A stretch of DNA of 64,000 bases from Arthrobacter sp. ov407 (GTDB lineage Bacteria; Actinomycetota; Actinomycetes; Actinomycetales; Micrococcaceae): positions 124,001 through 188,000 of the forward strand of contig NZ_FNGD01000007.1 in the NCBI RefSeq assembly GCF_900102895.1, written 5' to 3'. Positions within the stretch are counted from its first letter, which is position 1. Every line of letters starts with the position of its first letter. The notes under the pieces were generated by a model. That model ran no database searches. It was not told the origin of the DNA and worked only from the letters and a program-made list of their open reading frames with translations. The position numbers and the translations under genes were made by a program. Positions 37,105 through 45,681 of this stretch are shown one piece after another.

Positions 37105-37169
37105 CACCATCAAAAAGCACCGTCAAATTACACTGCCAAATTGCACCGTCAAATAGCACCGGCCAACAG
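37105..37169. repeat. Five 13-bp tandem repeats in the cupredoxin promoter
   Basis: Five imperfect 13-bp units run head to tail: CACCATCAAAAAG, CACCGTCAAATTA, CACTGCCAAATTG, CACCGTCAAATAG and CACCGGCCAACAG. On the minus strand (the sense strand for the cupredoxin gene) each unit reads about TWATTTGACGGTG. TTGACG in one unit and TAATTT two units later are spaced 16 bases, like a -35/-10 pair. Confidence 0.85.
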
Positions 37170-37192
37170 CGCGTGCTCACTGTCGTTGCCCC

Positions 37193-38383
37193 TCAGCCAG
37201 CCTTACCGGCAGCGGCCAGTCGGTTGTTGAGCCGGTCCACCTCGTCGAGGACTTCGGTCGCCGCCCAGGCCCGGCTGCGCTTTGACTGGGTGACCGGGGT
37301 GATGACCCCGGCATTGGAGAGCCTCTGCAGCGCGGCGTAGACGGAACTTTCGGCGACGCCGGCAATATGGGCAGCGCTGTGGGCCTCGAACACGGGCCGC
37401 TCCAGCAGCCACGGAATGATCTTCTCGTCCGCGGATCCCCTGCGTGGCCTGGCCAGTTCCAGCCACATCGCCGGCAGGGCATCGAGTGCGGCCACGGATT
37501 CCCGGGCGGCGTCCGAGGCACGGACCGCGGAACGGGCCAGGTAGAGCACGAACGGATCGGCGTCGCCCGAGCGGTAGTTGTTGACGAGGCTGAAATACGT
37601 GTCGACGTCGGCGACCATCGCAGACGCGATCGGGGTGACCGTGTTCTTTGTGAGCCCGCGACGCCGGGAAATCGCGCCGATCAGGGCCCGGCCGATTCGG
37701 CCGTTGCCGTCGGTGAACGGGTGGATGGATTCGAAGTGGGCGTGCGCGATCGCCGCCTGCGCCATGATGGGTACGTCGCGTCGGTTGCAGAAGACCATCA
37801 GGTCCTCCATCAGGTCCGGCACGAGCTCCGGTGGGGGCGGGACGTGGATCGCGCCGCGCGGTGAATGGTCGCTGCCGCCGATCCAGTTCTGGACCTCCCT
37901 GAACTTGCCGGCGTGTGGGCCGTCCATCGGGTCGTCTTTCATGAGCGTGTGATGGGCACCCAGCATTGCCTCCAGCCGGATCTCCCCGGTTCGCCCGGCG
38001 TCGTCGATCATCCCTTGTACGGCGTCGGCTGCAGCCACCATGGAGCGGGCGTCATCACTGGCCTTGAGCCCGATCATGGCCCGCGCGTAATCGTCACGGT
38101 TGGCGTTGACGTGCTCGATTTTGGAGGAGGAGACGGCCTCGCTGCGGAGTAGGAACCCGCTGATGGCGGCCATCCGGGTTCCGGCAGTGACGTCCAGGGA
38201 CGCTATGGCAACGGCGGCCTCTTCAAGGGCGACGATTGTTTCGCGGCCCGGATCGAACCAGCTCCCGGCGATCATGGGTGGTAGCGAGACCACAACCTCG
38301 GTGAATTCCCGGTCCTCGCGCGGCGGCCGCCCGGACGACTTCCACGGCATCGTCTTGCTGCCGTGCGCGGGCCAACGGGTCAC
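37193..38383 (-). CDS. Fic-domain protein (probable AMPylator)
   Basis: The 396-residue protein has an N-terminal Fic/DOC helix domain (residues 1-110), the Fic core with HPFTDGNGRIGR (His221 catalytic), and a C-terminal winged-helix-like segment (AHSAAHIAGVAESSVYAALQRLSNAGVITPV). This is the class II/III layout in which a helix from the N-terminal part inhibits ATP binding. The candidate inhibitory motif (S/T)xxxE(G/N) could be SSKIEHVN near residue 80. GTG 38383 has GGAGGA before it. It is monocistronic and is preceded by an inverted repeat. Confidence 0.9.
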   Translation of the reverse strand: MTRWPAHGSKTMPWKSSGRPPREDREFTEVVVSLPPMIAGSWFDPGRETIVALEEAAVAIASLDVTAGTRMAAISGFLLRSEAVSSSKIEHVNANRDDYARAMIGLKASDDARSMVAAADAVQGMIDDAGRTGEIRLEAMLGAHHTLMKDDPMDGPHAGKFREVQNWIGGSDHSPRGAIHVPPPPELVPDLMEDLMVFCNRRDVPIMAQAAIAHAHFESIHPFTDGNGRIGRALIGAISRRRGLTKNTVTPIASAMVADVDTYFSLVNNYRSGDADPFVLYLARSAVRASDAARESVAALDALPAMWLELARPRRGSADEKIIPWLLERPVFEAHSAAHIAGVAESSVYAALQRLSNAGVITPVTQSKRSRAWAATEVLDEVDRLNNRLAAAGKAG

Positions 38384-38397
38384 GGATCCTCCTAAAG

Positions 38398-38423
38398 TCT
38401 AAATAGTCACTCTACTATTTAGA
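38398..38423. promoter_or_regulatory. Palindromic operator upstream of the Fic gene
   Basis: TCTAAATAGT-CACTCT-ACTATTTAGA is a 10-bp perfect inverted repeat with a 6-base spacer. It begins 15 bases upstream of the GTG start, just before the ribosome binding site, in AT-rich sequence that stands out from the surrounding high GC. The C-terminal winged helix of the Fic protein may bind it. Confidence 0.75.
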
Positions 38424-38494
38424 TTTTAGGGGTTAAACATGAATAGCGCGATGCTTGGCGAGAAAAGCCTGCACCCGCGCGACAGCGGCTGCGC

Positions 38495-38887
38495 CTAGCG
38501 CTGAAAGGCTTCCCTGACGTCCGGCGGCGTAGCTTCCTGTATGACCCAGCGGTTGCCGTCCGGGTCCTTGAAATAGGCGAAGGCGATTCCACCGATGTCT
38601 TGGACGTCGCTGATCTCTGCGCCCCGCCGGAGTAGCTCAGCCCGTGTGGATGCCATGTCCGGGACCACGAGCTGCAGGCCTTCCAGACTGCCTGGCGGCA
38701 TGCTCGTCATTCCCGTGCCGATGACAATGGACGCGGCGGAGCCGGGCGGCGTGAGCTGGACGACCCTGATGCCCGGTATGTATTCCACGTCGTGGTCCAG
38801 GACGAACCCGAGCCGGTCTGTGTAGAACGACTTGGCCTTGTCCACATCACTGACGGGTACCTGCACGACCTCGAGGCGCATCTCCAT
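38495..38887 (-). CDS. VOC/glyoxalase-family protein
   Basis: The 130-residue protein holds one VOC module: MRLEVVQVPVSDVDKAKSFYTDRLGF, VVQLTPPGSAASIVIG, GLQLVVPDMASTRAELLRRGAEI and YFKDPDGNRWVIQE. It is clearly the same subfamily as the protein at 12989-13489. ATG 38887 and ATG 38881 are both possible starts. Function unknown; such proteins are often metal-dependent lyases or antibiotic-binding proteins. Confidence 0.9.
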   Translation of the reverse strand: MEMRLEVVQVPVSDVDKAKSFYTDRLGFVLDHDVEYIPGIRVVQLTPPGSAASIVIGTGMTSMPPGSLEGLQLVVPDMASTRAELLRRGAEISDVQDIGGIAFAYFKDPDGNRWVIQEATPPDVREAFQR

Positions 38888-39029
38888 GCGCCTCAGGGTA
38901 CCCCGGTTTCCTCGTGCGCACAGGCCGAGGATCAGTCGTGGATTTGGGGACGGCGTCCCTTCGATCTTCTGTTGGGGTGTTAGTTTTGCCGCAAGAGATG
39001 CTTGGGACTGGACAGGGGACTGGTTTTTG

Positions 39030-39416
39030 ATGGCAATAGATCAGCTTTTCGCAATATTCGCCTGCGCACTGCTGGCCGGCCTGACCGTCTTCCAGGTCGC
39101 ACTTATCGCCGGAGCTCCGCTCGGCAGGCTGGCGTGGGGCGGACAACACCGTGTCCTCCCTGCCAAACTCAGAATCGGAAGCGCGGTATCCATAGGCATT
39201 TATGCCCTCTTCGCTTACGCCGCGCTGGCCAAGACCGGCTTTGTCCCTCCGTTGGTCAGTGAATCCTTTACTTCAATCACTGTGTGGGTGATGACGGCAT
39301 ACTTCGCGCTCGGCGTCCTCATGAACGGAATCTCCCGCAGCAAGCCCGAACGCCTTGTCATGACTCCCACCACACTGGCCCTCGCAGCCACCTACCTGGT
39401 CCTTGCACTCCACTGA
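39030..39416 (+). CDS. Small membrane protein, four helices
   Basis: The 128-residue protein has hydrophobic helices at residues about 5-27 (FAIFACALLAGLTVFQVALIAG), 47-67, 82-97 and 110-127. A WGGQHRVLPAKLRIGSAVSIG segment follows the first helix. The pattern is familiar from actinobacterial genomes, but I have no family name. It diverges from the VOC gene. Confidence 0.78.
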   Translation: MAIDQLFAIFACALLAGLTVFQVALIAGAPLGRLAWGGQHRVLPAKLRIGSAVSIGIYALFAYAALAKTGFVPPLVSESFTSITVWVMTAYFALGVLMNGISRSKPERLVMTPTTLALAATYLVLALH

Positions 39417-39422
39417 TGCCGG

Positions 39423-39806
39423 TCAGGCCTGACTCAGCGCTTTGGCCTTGACAGCGTCGAACTCGCTCTGGGTCAGCGTGCCGGCGTCAAGGAGCTCCTT
39501 GGCCTTTGCGATTTCTTGGGTGGGGGATGCTGTGGCCACGGAGCGGATGTACTCGTTGGTGGCGGCTTGGGCCTGTTGTGCACTCTTGGACTGGCGCTCG
39601 GCCATGCTGCGGCCCCGCGCGATCAGGTACACAAAAACCGTGAGGAAAGGCACGAAGACCAGGAAAATAATCCACACGGCCTTGAGCCAGCCGCTGAGCT
39701 CGTGGTCCCGGAAAACGTCGGTGATAACTGCAAAAAGTGCGAACAGGTAGGCGACGAACGCGAAACTCCAAAAGAACAGCCAAATGACGTTCCAGAATTG
39801 CTCCAC
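39423..39806 (-). CDS. PLDc_N / SHOCT-domain membrane protein
   Basis: The protein has the phospholipase-D nuclease N-terminal membrane motif (FWNVIWLFFWSFAFVAYLFALFAVITDVFRDHELSGWLKAVWIIFLVFVPFLTVFVYLIARG), then a hydrophilic linker and a C-terminal SHOCT domain (EIAKAKELLDAGTLTQSEFDAVKAKAL). GTG 39806 has AAAGGA at a good distance; ATG 39815 directly abuts that site and is less likely. Such proteins are small membrane oligomers of unknown role. It converges with the four-helix protein, 6 bases between stops. Confidence 0.85.
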   Translation of the reverse strand: MEQFWNVIWLFFWSFAFVAYLFALFAVITDVFRDHELSGWLKAVWIIFLVFVPFLTVFVYLIARGRSMAERQSKSAQQAQAATNEYIRSVATASPTQEIAKAKELLDAGTLTQSEFDAVKAKALSQA

Positions 39807-39962
39807 GGGAGCCATCCTTTCGTTCCGAGGAAGCCCTGCTGGCATCCCTTACGCGCCAAACTAGCCCTCCGGGATACCCGTCGTTAGGACCAAAGGGCCT
39901 GTATATACCGAGGTGGAGCCCCAATGCCGCCCGTGATGCGGCTGCTGCCAGAAGGGACGGGC

Positions 39963-40118
39963 CTAGAAGAAGTGCAGCTCACTGGCTGCGTCCGGGGAAG
40001 GATGCACCACGGGAGCTTGGCCGAGCTCGAGCAGGATGTCGTTAATGCTCAGCTGGCCGTCCAGCTGAGGATCCAGCTGCACCGGGACAACAGCCTCCGG
40101 AACGGCGTCGCTACTCAT
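39963..40118 (-). CDS. Possible small protein, 51 aa
   Basis: The frame reads MSSDAVPEAVVPVQLDPQLD, then GQLSINDILLELGQAPVV and ends LHFF. The composition (acidic, no arginine excess) is unlike the shadow frames nearby. No strong ribosome binding site stands before the ATG at 40118. It fills an otherwise empty stretch of about 420 bases between the SHOCT and PhnB-like genes. Confidence 0.4.
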   Translation of the reverse strand: MSSDAVPEAVVPVQLDPQLDGQLSINDILLELGQAPVVHPSPDAASELHFF

Positions 40119-40240
40119 TCCACGATCATATGTGCGGACCGTCCCTGAGCCCGGGGGCCACGCCGACCGGGTCAGCGGGCGGGCCCGGCCCGTTCCACCG
40201 CGCGGGTCCCCAGGAGCGCCAGGCAACCGGCGCTGGAGCG

Positions 40241-40717
40241 TCACGCGCCGTCGTAAGCGGCCTGAAGGGCGGCGATGTCTAGCTTGCGCATTGCGAGCAT
40301 GGCCTGCATGGCGCGCTGGGCGCCGTCGGGGTCGGGGCCACCGATCAGTTGCCCCAACACGGACGGCACAACCTGCCACGAGACCCCGTACCGGTCCTTG
40401 AGCCAACCGCACTGGCTTTCCTGGCCGCCGTCGGTCAGGGCCGACCAGTACCGGTCCACTTCTTCTTGCGACGCACAGTCGATGACAAACGACACAGCCT
40501 CCGTGAAGGTGAAGGCCGGTCCCCCGTTCAACGCCGTGAAAGTTCGCCCGTCAAGCTGGAAGCGGACGGTGATCGCCTGGCCGGCCGGCCCCGGACCGCC
40601 CTCGCCGTACCGAGCGACGTCGACGATTTTGCCGCCGTCGAAGATGGAGACGTAGTACTCGGCGGCTTCCTCGGCCTGGCTGTCGAACCACAGGCAGGTG
40701 GTGATTTTTTCGCTCAC
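40241..40717 (-). CDS. PhnB-like VOC protein (3-demethylubiquinone methyltransferase-like)
   Basis: The 158-residue protein has MSEKITTCLWFDSQAEEAAEYYVSIF, GRTFTALNGGPAFTFTEAVSFVIDCASQEEVDRYW, then GWLKDRYGVSWQVVPSVL and a C-terminal RAMQAMLAMRKLDIAALQAA helix. This is the PhnB/DUF899-type VOC fold; despite the old name it is not known to be a methyltransferase. GAAAAGGG-like sequence is not obvious; SD GGGGAGCGC stands before ATG 40717. Confidence 0.9.
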   Translation of the reverse strand: MSEKITTCLWFDSQAEEAAEYYVSIFDGGKIVDVARYGEGGPGPAGQAITVRFQLDGRTFTALNGGPAFTFTEAVSFVIDCASQEEVDRYWSALTDGGQESQCGWLKDRYGVSWQVVPSVLGQLIGGPDPDGAQRAMQAMLAMRKLDIAALQAAYDGA

Positions 40718-40858
40718 AGCGCTCCCCTTGCGTTCGCCCGTGCCACCGGCTGGCTCCGGCGGCGATCAGTGGCGTGGGACCGAGCCTAGCCCCACCGTGA
40801 TTCCGCACACAACGACTTCCGCAGCCCGGCCTATCCGGACGGGACTAGGCTTGGCTAT

Positions 40859-41302
40859 ATGCCTTCCCCGACCCCCAAACTCCCCCGTCCCTCCGCCCAG
40901 GACGCTTCAAGTACCGGCTTCCGGCCCGCGCAGACCGCCGTCCTGGCCGCCGCCGCGGATGCACTCCTGATTCTGCTTTTCGCGGCGATTGGGCGCGACG
41001 CGCACCAGCGCGGGGACATTATCAGCGGCGTCTTTGCGACGGCGTGGCCGTTCCTGGCGGGCGCGGCGCTGGCATGGCTCGCCCTCCGCCTGTGGCATGG
41101 CCCCCTGCGGGTGTGGCCCGCCGGGGTCGCCGTCTGGCTCGGAACCGTCGGCGTCGGCATGATTCTGCGAGCCGTCACCGGGCAGACGGTGGTGCTGCCG
41201 TTCATCATCGTGGCCCTGCTGAGCCTGGGCGTTTTCCTCCTGGGTTATCGCCTCGTGGCCGCGGGCGTGCGGCGGGTGCGTTCACGCCGCCGCCAGGGCT
41301 GA
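40859..41302 (+). CDS. DUF3054 membrane protein
   Basis: The 147-residue protein has four helices: ADALLILLFAAIGR (with the conserved RDAHQRGD loop), FATAWPFLAGAALAWL, GPLRVWPAGVAVWLGTVGVGMILRAVTG and VLPFIIVALLSLGVFLLGYRL. This is the DUF3054 layout, an actinobacterial family of unknown function. It diverges from the PhnB-like gene and precedes the Lrp-like gene by about 90 bases. Confidence 0.9.
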   Translation: MPSPTPKLPRPSAQDASSTGFRPAQTAVLAAAADALLILLFAAIGRDAHQRGDIISGVFATAWPFLAGAALAWLALRLWHGPLRVWPAGVAVWLGTVGVGMILRAVTGQTVVLPFIIVALLSLGVFLLGYRLVAAGVRRVRSRRRQG

Positions 41303-41390
41303 TGCACTAGGCTTGCAGAAGATGGCAGCGCCCGGGCAAGGGCCGCCGACAGGCCCGCAAACGGCGCAACCGATCCGGAAAGGCTCACAC

Positions 41391-41672
41391 GTGGTCACCG
41401 CATTCGTCCTGATCAAGACAGACGCTTCACGCATCCCGGAGACCGCCGAGGAAATCTCGGCCATCGCCGGCATCAGCGAAGTCTATTCCGTCACGGGCGA
41501 GTGGGACCTGATCGCCATCGCCCGGGTGGCCAAGCATGAAGACCTGGCGGAAGTCATCGCGGACAAACTCTCGAAGGTCCGGGGCGTGGCCCACACCACC
41601 ACGCAGATCGCCTTCCGCGCGTACTCACAGCACGACCTCGACGCGGCCTTTGCCCTCGGTTTCGAGCAGTAG
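41391..41672 (+). CDS. Lrp/AsnC ligand-binding-domain (RAM) protein
   Basis: The 93-residue protein is a stand-alone RAM/Lrp C-terminal domain: AFVLIKTDASRIPETAEEISAIAGISEVYSVTGEWDLIAIARV, then TTTQIAFRAYSQHDL. There is no DNA-binding domain, so it may bind amino acids as a sensor or associate with other Lrp proteins. GTG 41391 is preceded by AAAGG. It stands beside trpD, a common arrangement in Micrococcaceae. Confidence 0.9.
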   Translation: MVTAFVLIKTDASRIPETAEEISAIAGISEVYSVTGEWDLIAIARVAKHEDLAEVIADKLSKVRGVAHTTTQIAFRAYSQHDLDAAFALGFEQ

Positions 41673-41700
41673 CGGGCAACCAGTCACACTAGCAACATGA

Positions 41701-41735
41701 AGGACGGACCCGGCAGATTCTGCCGGGTCCGTCCT
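41701..41735. terminator. Bidirectional hairpin terminator
   Basis: AGGACGGACCCGGCAGA pairs with TCTGCCGGGTCCGTCCT (17 bp) between the convergent Lrp-like gene and trpD. A short T-rich stretch follows on the plus strand. Confidence 0.85.
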
Positions 41736-41782
41736 TCTTGGTCCGTGCGTTATGTGCCTGGTGCGCCAGTCAGGCGGCGCTT

Positions 41783-42844
41783 TTAGGCGGTTTGCGACAG
41801 GGCGACCCACCTGTCCAGCACCGCGGCCGCGGCACCGGATTCAATGGACTGCTCGGCGCGCTTGAACGCGCCGGCCATGCGCTCCGCCAGCGGACCCACA
41901 GCGTCGAGGTCGAACGCCACCAGCCCGGCCGCGGCGTTGAGCAACGCCGCATCGCGGGCCGGCCCCGGCGCGCCGCCAAGGACAGCCCGGACGACGGCGG
42001 CATTGGCCACCGCGTCACCGCCGCGCAGTTCCTCCAGCGTGGCCGTCCGGATGCCGAGGCCGCGCGGATCAAACATCTCTTCGGTGACCTCACCATTGCG
42101 GATCTCCCACACCCGCGACGGGCCGGTCGTGGTGAGCTCATCCAGGCCGTCATTTCCGCGGAAAACCAAGCCGCGACTGCCGCGCTTGGCCAGCACTCCG
42201 GCCACCAGGGGGGCCATCTGCTCGTTGGCGACGCCCACGGCCGAGGCCTGGACATGTGCCGGGTTGACCATGGGGCCCAGGAAGTTGAACGCCGTCGGAA
42301 CGCCGAGCTCGCGGCGGGCGACGGCGGCATGCCGCATCGAGGGGTGGAACACCTGGGCGAAGCAAAACGTGATTCCCGCCTCCTCGGCGTTGAGCGCCAC
42401 CCGGGGAATCGGAAGATCCAGTCTGACGCCTAGGGCCTCCAGGACATCGGCGGATCCGGAAGAGGACGACGACGCTCGGTTGCCGTGCTTGACTACCCTG
42501 GCACCCGCGCCGGCGGCGATAAGGGCGGCCATCGTGGAGATGTTGACCGTGTTCTGCTGATCGCCACCGGTGCCGACGATGTCCAGCTTCTCACCGGCAA
42601 TGTCAATGGGGTTGGCGTTGGAGATCATCGCTTCCACCAGGCCAGCCAGCTCATCCACGGTCTCACCCTTGGAGCGCAGCGCCACCAGGAATCCCGCCAC
42701 CTGCGCCGGCGTCGCTTCGCCGGACATGATGGAGTTCATGGCCCACTCAGTGCTCCCGGCAGTGAGGTCGGCGCCGCTGATGAGCGCGTTGATGAGCCGC
42801 GGCCAGGTGTTGCCTGCCGCCTCTGCAGATGCCTGTGAAGTCAC
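41783..42844 (-). CDS. trpD: Anthranilate phosphoribosyltransferase
   Basis: The 353-residue enzyme joins anthranilate and PRPP in tryptophan synthesis. [17 protein letters not shown] (PRPP phosphate site), [23 protein letters not shown] and [20 protein letters not shown] are the family motifs in order; the N-terminal helical domain starts with [11 protein letters not shown]. It stands alone, away from any trp operon, as in related actinobacteria, where it precedes ctaE in the divergent direction. Confidence 0.96.
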   Translation of the reverse strand: MTSQASAEAAGNTWPRLINALISGADLTAGSTEWAMNSIMSGEATPAQVAGFLVALRSKGETVDELAGLVEAMISNANPIDIAGEKLDIVGTGGDQQNTVNISTMAALIAAGAGARVVKHGNRASSSSSGSADVLEALGVRLDLPIPRVALNAEEAGITFCFAQVFHPSMRHAAVARRELGVPTAFNFLGPMVNPAHVQASAVGVANEQMAPLVAGVLAKRGSRGLVFRGNDGLDELTTTGPSRVWEIRNGEVTEEMFDPRGLGIRTATLEELRGGDAVANAAVVRAVLGGAPGPARDAALLNAAAGLVAFDLDAVGPLAERMAGAFKRAEQSIESGAAAAVLDRWVALSQTA

Positions 42845-42975
42845 CTCCCGATGCTATCGAGGTCGGCCCCGCAAAGACCAATGTGAACCCCTCCGGGAAC
42901 TTTTCCGCGCGAATTCGCGTCTTTGTAGAAAAAGTCCTCCGAAAACGCGGTTTGCGTTGGGCAGGACGGACTTTT

Positions 42976-42992
42976 ATAGACATAATGTCTAT
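42976..42992. promoter_or_regulatory. 17-bp palindrome over the ctaE -10 box
   Basis: ATAGACAT-A-ATGTCTAT is a perfect 8-bp inverted repeat around one base. It contains CATAAT (42981-42986), a good -10 hexamer, and TTGGGC at 42957-42962 is 18 bases upstream as -35. The ctaE GTG at 42993 begins directly after the palindrome, so transcription should start at or near the GTG and the mRNA should be leaderless. Confidence 0.75.
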
Positions 42993-43631
42993 GTGACATC
43001 TGCGACCCATGCCCCCAGTACCCCGGCGCACCCGACGCTGAACCGCCCGAACATGGTTTCTGTTGGAACCGTTGTGTGGCTGTCCAGTGAGTTGATGTTC
43101 TTCGCCGGTCTCTTCGCCATGTACTTCACACTCCGTTCAACTTCCGGACTGATGTGGGCCGAAGAGACAGCCAAGCTCAACTTCCCCTTTGCGCTCGTTA
43201 ACACGATCGTCCTCGTGGCAAGTTCCTTTACTTGCCAGATGGGCGTCTTCGCTGCCGAGCGGCTCCAACCGCGCCGGACCGGCGGAGTCTTCAGCTTCAC
43301 CCAGTGGGGGATGAACGGATGGTTCATCCTGACGTTCCTCATGGGTGCCTTCTTCGTCGCCGGCCAGACGACGGAGTACTCCATGCTCGTTTCCGAGCAT
43401 GTCACGCTGTCCTCCAACGCCTACGGTTCAGCCTTCTACATCACGACGGGCTTCCATGGCCTGCACGTCATCGGCGGTCTGATTGCCTTCCTGCTCATCA
43501 TGGGCCGCTCCTTCGCCGCAAAGAAGTTCGGACACTTTGAGGCAACCTCGGCCATCGTCACCTCGTACTACTGGCACTTCGTGGACGTCGTCTGGATTGG
43601 CCTCTTCCTGGTCATCTACGTCCTCAAGTAG
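42993..43631 (+). CDS. ctaE: Cytochrome c oxidase subunit III
   Basis: The 212-residue protein has the actinobacterial subunit III layout with five helices: [94 protein letters not shown] and [23 protein letters not shown]. It belongs to the aa3 oxidase of the bc1-aa3 supercomplex. GTG 42993 is chosen because a -10 box lies 7 bases upstream (leaderless). It begins the ctaE-qcrCAB cluster. Confidence 0.96.
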   Translation: MTSATHAPSTPAHPTLNRPNMVSVGTVVWLSSELMFFAGLFAMYFTLRSTSGLMWAEETAKLNFPFALVNTIVLVASSFTCQMGVFAAERLQPRRTGGVFSFTQWGMNGWFILTFLMGAFFVAGQTTEYSMLVSEHVTLSSNAYGSAFYITTGFHGLHVIGGLIAFLLIMGRSFAAKKFGHFEATSAIVTSYYWHFVDVVWIGLFLVIYVLK

Positions 43632-43718
43632 TCCAGCCTTGACTCTTTTTCTACAAGAGGCAGAATTTCAAGAAGCGGCTCCCGGAGCCACCGCAGGATC
43701 GAATAAAGGAACCACCAC

Positions 43719-44507
43719 GTGAAGGCACTCTCGCAAAAGCGACGTCACCCACTGGCAGCAATTGCGCTGCTGCTGATGGGCCTCTTGGTCACGGGTGGGC
43801 TGTACGCCGTTGCCACCACCGTCAACCAGGCCAAGGCGGACACCACCACCTACAGCGCAAGCGACGTAGAGGAAGGCGGCAAGCTGTTCGCCGCCAACTG
43901 CGCCACCTGCCACGGCATGGGTGCCAGCGGCTCCCAGTCCGGGCCGTCCCTTGTTGGCGTCGGCGCCGCCGCTGTTGACTTCCAGGTAGCCACCGGCCGC
44001 ATGCCCATGGAGATGAACGGCCCGCAGGCCCAACAGAAGCCCGCCCAGTTCAACGAGGAACAGACCAAGCAGATGGCTGCTTACGTTGCCTCGCTGGGTC
44101 CTGGCCCGGCCATTCCCGAAGCTGGCGTTCTCGGTGAGAAGGGCGACGCAGCCAAGGGTGGAGAGCTCTTCCGCACCAACTGCGCCATGTGCCACAACGC
44201 TGCCGCTGCCGGCGGCGCCCTCACCCGGGGCAAGTTCGCCCCGGCCCTCGCGGGCGTCTCCGGCCAGCACATCTACGAAGCCATGGTTACCGGCCCCCAG
44301 AACATGCCGGTCTTTAATGACGCGAACATCTCCCCCGAGGGAAAACGCGACATCATCACCTTCCTGAAGCAGATCGAGGCCAACGGTTCACCCGGCGGTG
44401 CCGATCTTGGAGCTTTGGGACCGGTTTCCGAAGGTCTCTTTGTCTGGATTGCCGGCTTGGGCGTCATCATTGCGTTCACGATCTGGCTCACATCCCGCAC
44501 CTCCTAA
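43719..44507 (+). CDS. qcrC: Cytochrome bc1 complex dihaem cytochrome c subunit
   Basis: The 262-residue protein has an N-terminal membrane anchor (AIALLLMGLLVTGGLYAV). Two haem c motifs follow, CATCH (61-65) and CAMCH (155-159), and a C-terminal anchor (GLFVWIAGLGVIIAFTIWL). Two c-type haems on one subunit are typical of actinobacteria that have no soluble cytochrome c and pass electrons directly to the aa3 oxidase. GTG 43719 follows AAAGGA. Confidence 0.96.
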   Translation: MKALSQKRRHPLAAIALLLMGLLVTGGLYAVATTVNQAKADTTTYSASDVEEGGKLFAANCATCHGMGASGSQSGPSLVGVGAAAVDFQVATGRMPMEMNGPQAQQKPAQFNEEQTKQMAAYVASLGPGPAIPEAGVLGEKGDAAKGGELFRTNCAMCHNAAAAGGALTRGKFAPALAGVSGQHIYEAMVTGPQNMPVFNDANISPEGKRDIITFLKQIEANGSPGGADLGALGPVSEGLFVWIAGLGVIIAFTIWLTSRTS

Positions 44508-44607
44508 GCGGACCTTGCACCTGTAAGAATTTTCTGCTGACCCGTCAGCAGTTTGAATTGAAACCTAACTCGGCACATGCCGAGACGAGAGAAGGATGAG
44601 GCGAATT

Positions 44608-45681
44608 ATGGGCAACCATAGTGACGGCAGTCCGAGCCACTCGGGCACCGTAGCTACGGCTGGTCAGAATGAGGTGGAGAAGTTCCAGGATCCTGGAATT
44701 CCCCCGCACCGTTTGCGCCTGGCTGACACGGACCCGAGGGCCGCAAAGAAAGCAGAACGGCAGGTAGCCCTTCTGTTCGGTATCTCGGTCGTTGGCACCC
44801 TGATATTCCTGGTGTCGTACTTCGCGATCGATCTGGGGAATGATTCCTCGATCGCCACGATCCGCCTCCAGAACGCATTGCTCGGCACCGGCACCGCGTT
44901 TGCGATGCTCGGCATCGGCACCGGCATCGTCCACTGGGCCAAGGCCCTCATGCCGGACCACGAGGTCTCGGAAGAGCGCCACGCAATCCGCACCGAGGAC
45001 GACCGCCAGGCTGCCGTCCGGATCGTCGACGACATTGTGGAAGAAACCGGCATCAAGCGCCGGCCGCTGATCCGCAACACCCTGCTCGGCGCCGTCGCCC
45101 TCGCGCCGCTGCCGGCCCTGGCCATCTTCGGTGACCTCGGTCCCCGGCCGGACAACACGCTGGCCCACACCATGTGGGCGCCGGGCCCGGACGGAAAGCT
45201 GAAGCGCCTAGCCCGCGACCCCGATGGCACCCCCATCAAGGCCGCGGACGTCACCATCGGCTCTGCTTTCCACGTCATCCCGGAAGGGCTGAACGAGCTG
45301 ACCGAAGGCAAGCTGAACGAGAAGGCAAAGTCTGTTGTCCTGCTCATGCGCCTGAACCCGGAGGAGCTCCACCCCTCCCCCGAACGCGCGGACTGGGCCT
45401 ACAACGGAATCGTTGCCTACTCCAAGATCTGCACCCACGTCGGTTGCCCTGTTGCCCTGTACGAGCAACAGACCCACCACCTGCTGTGCCCGTGCCACCA
45501 GTCAACCTTCGACCTGACCCAGCAATGCAAGGTTATCTTCGGTCCGGCCAGCCGTCCTCTCCCCCAGCTGCCTATCGCTGTGGACTCCGAAGGCTACTTG
45601 GTTGCCACGAGCGACTTCCATGAACCCGTTGGACCGACTTACTGGGAGCGTGAGCAGCATGTCCTCATCCCTAACTCCTGA
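44608..45681 (+). CDS. qcrA: Cytochrome bc1 complex Rieske iron-sulfur subunit
   Basis: The 357-residue protein has three N-terminal membrane helices (about residues 55-75, 90-115 and 150-170), as in actinobacterial QcrA. Its Rieske domain has CTHVGCPV (about residue 275) and CPCHQSTFD (about residue 293), the Cys/His ligands of the [2Fe-2S] cluster. ATG 44608 is preferred over ATG 44596, which abuts the ribosome binding site. It overlaps qcrB by 23 bases. Confidence 0.96.
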   Translation: MGNHSDGSPSHSGTVATAGQNEVEKFQDPGIPPHRLRLADTDPRAAKKAERQVALLFGISVVGTLIFLVSYFAIDLGNDSSIATIRLQNALLGTGTAFAMLGIGTGIVHWAKALMPDHEVSEERHAIRTEDDRQAAVRIVDDIVEETGIKRRPLIRNTLLGAVALAPLPALAIFGDLGPRPDNTLAHTMWAPGPDGKLKRLARDPDGTPIKAADVTIGSAFHVIPEGLNELTEGKLNEKAKSVVLLMRLNPEELHPSPERADWAYNGIVAYSKICTHVGCPVALYEQQTHHLLCPCHQSTFDLTQQCKVIFGPASRPLPQLPIAVDSEGYLVATSDFHEPVGPTYWEREQHVLIPNS

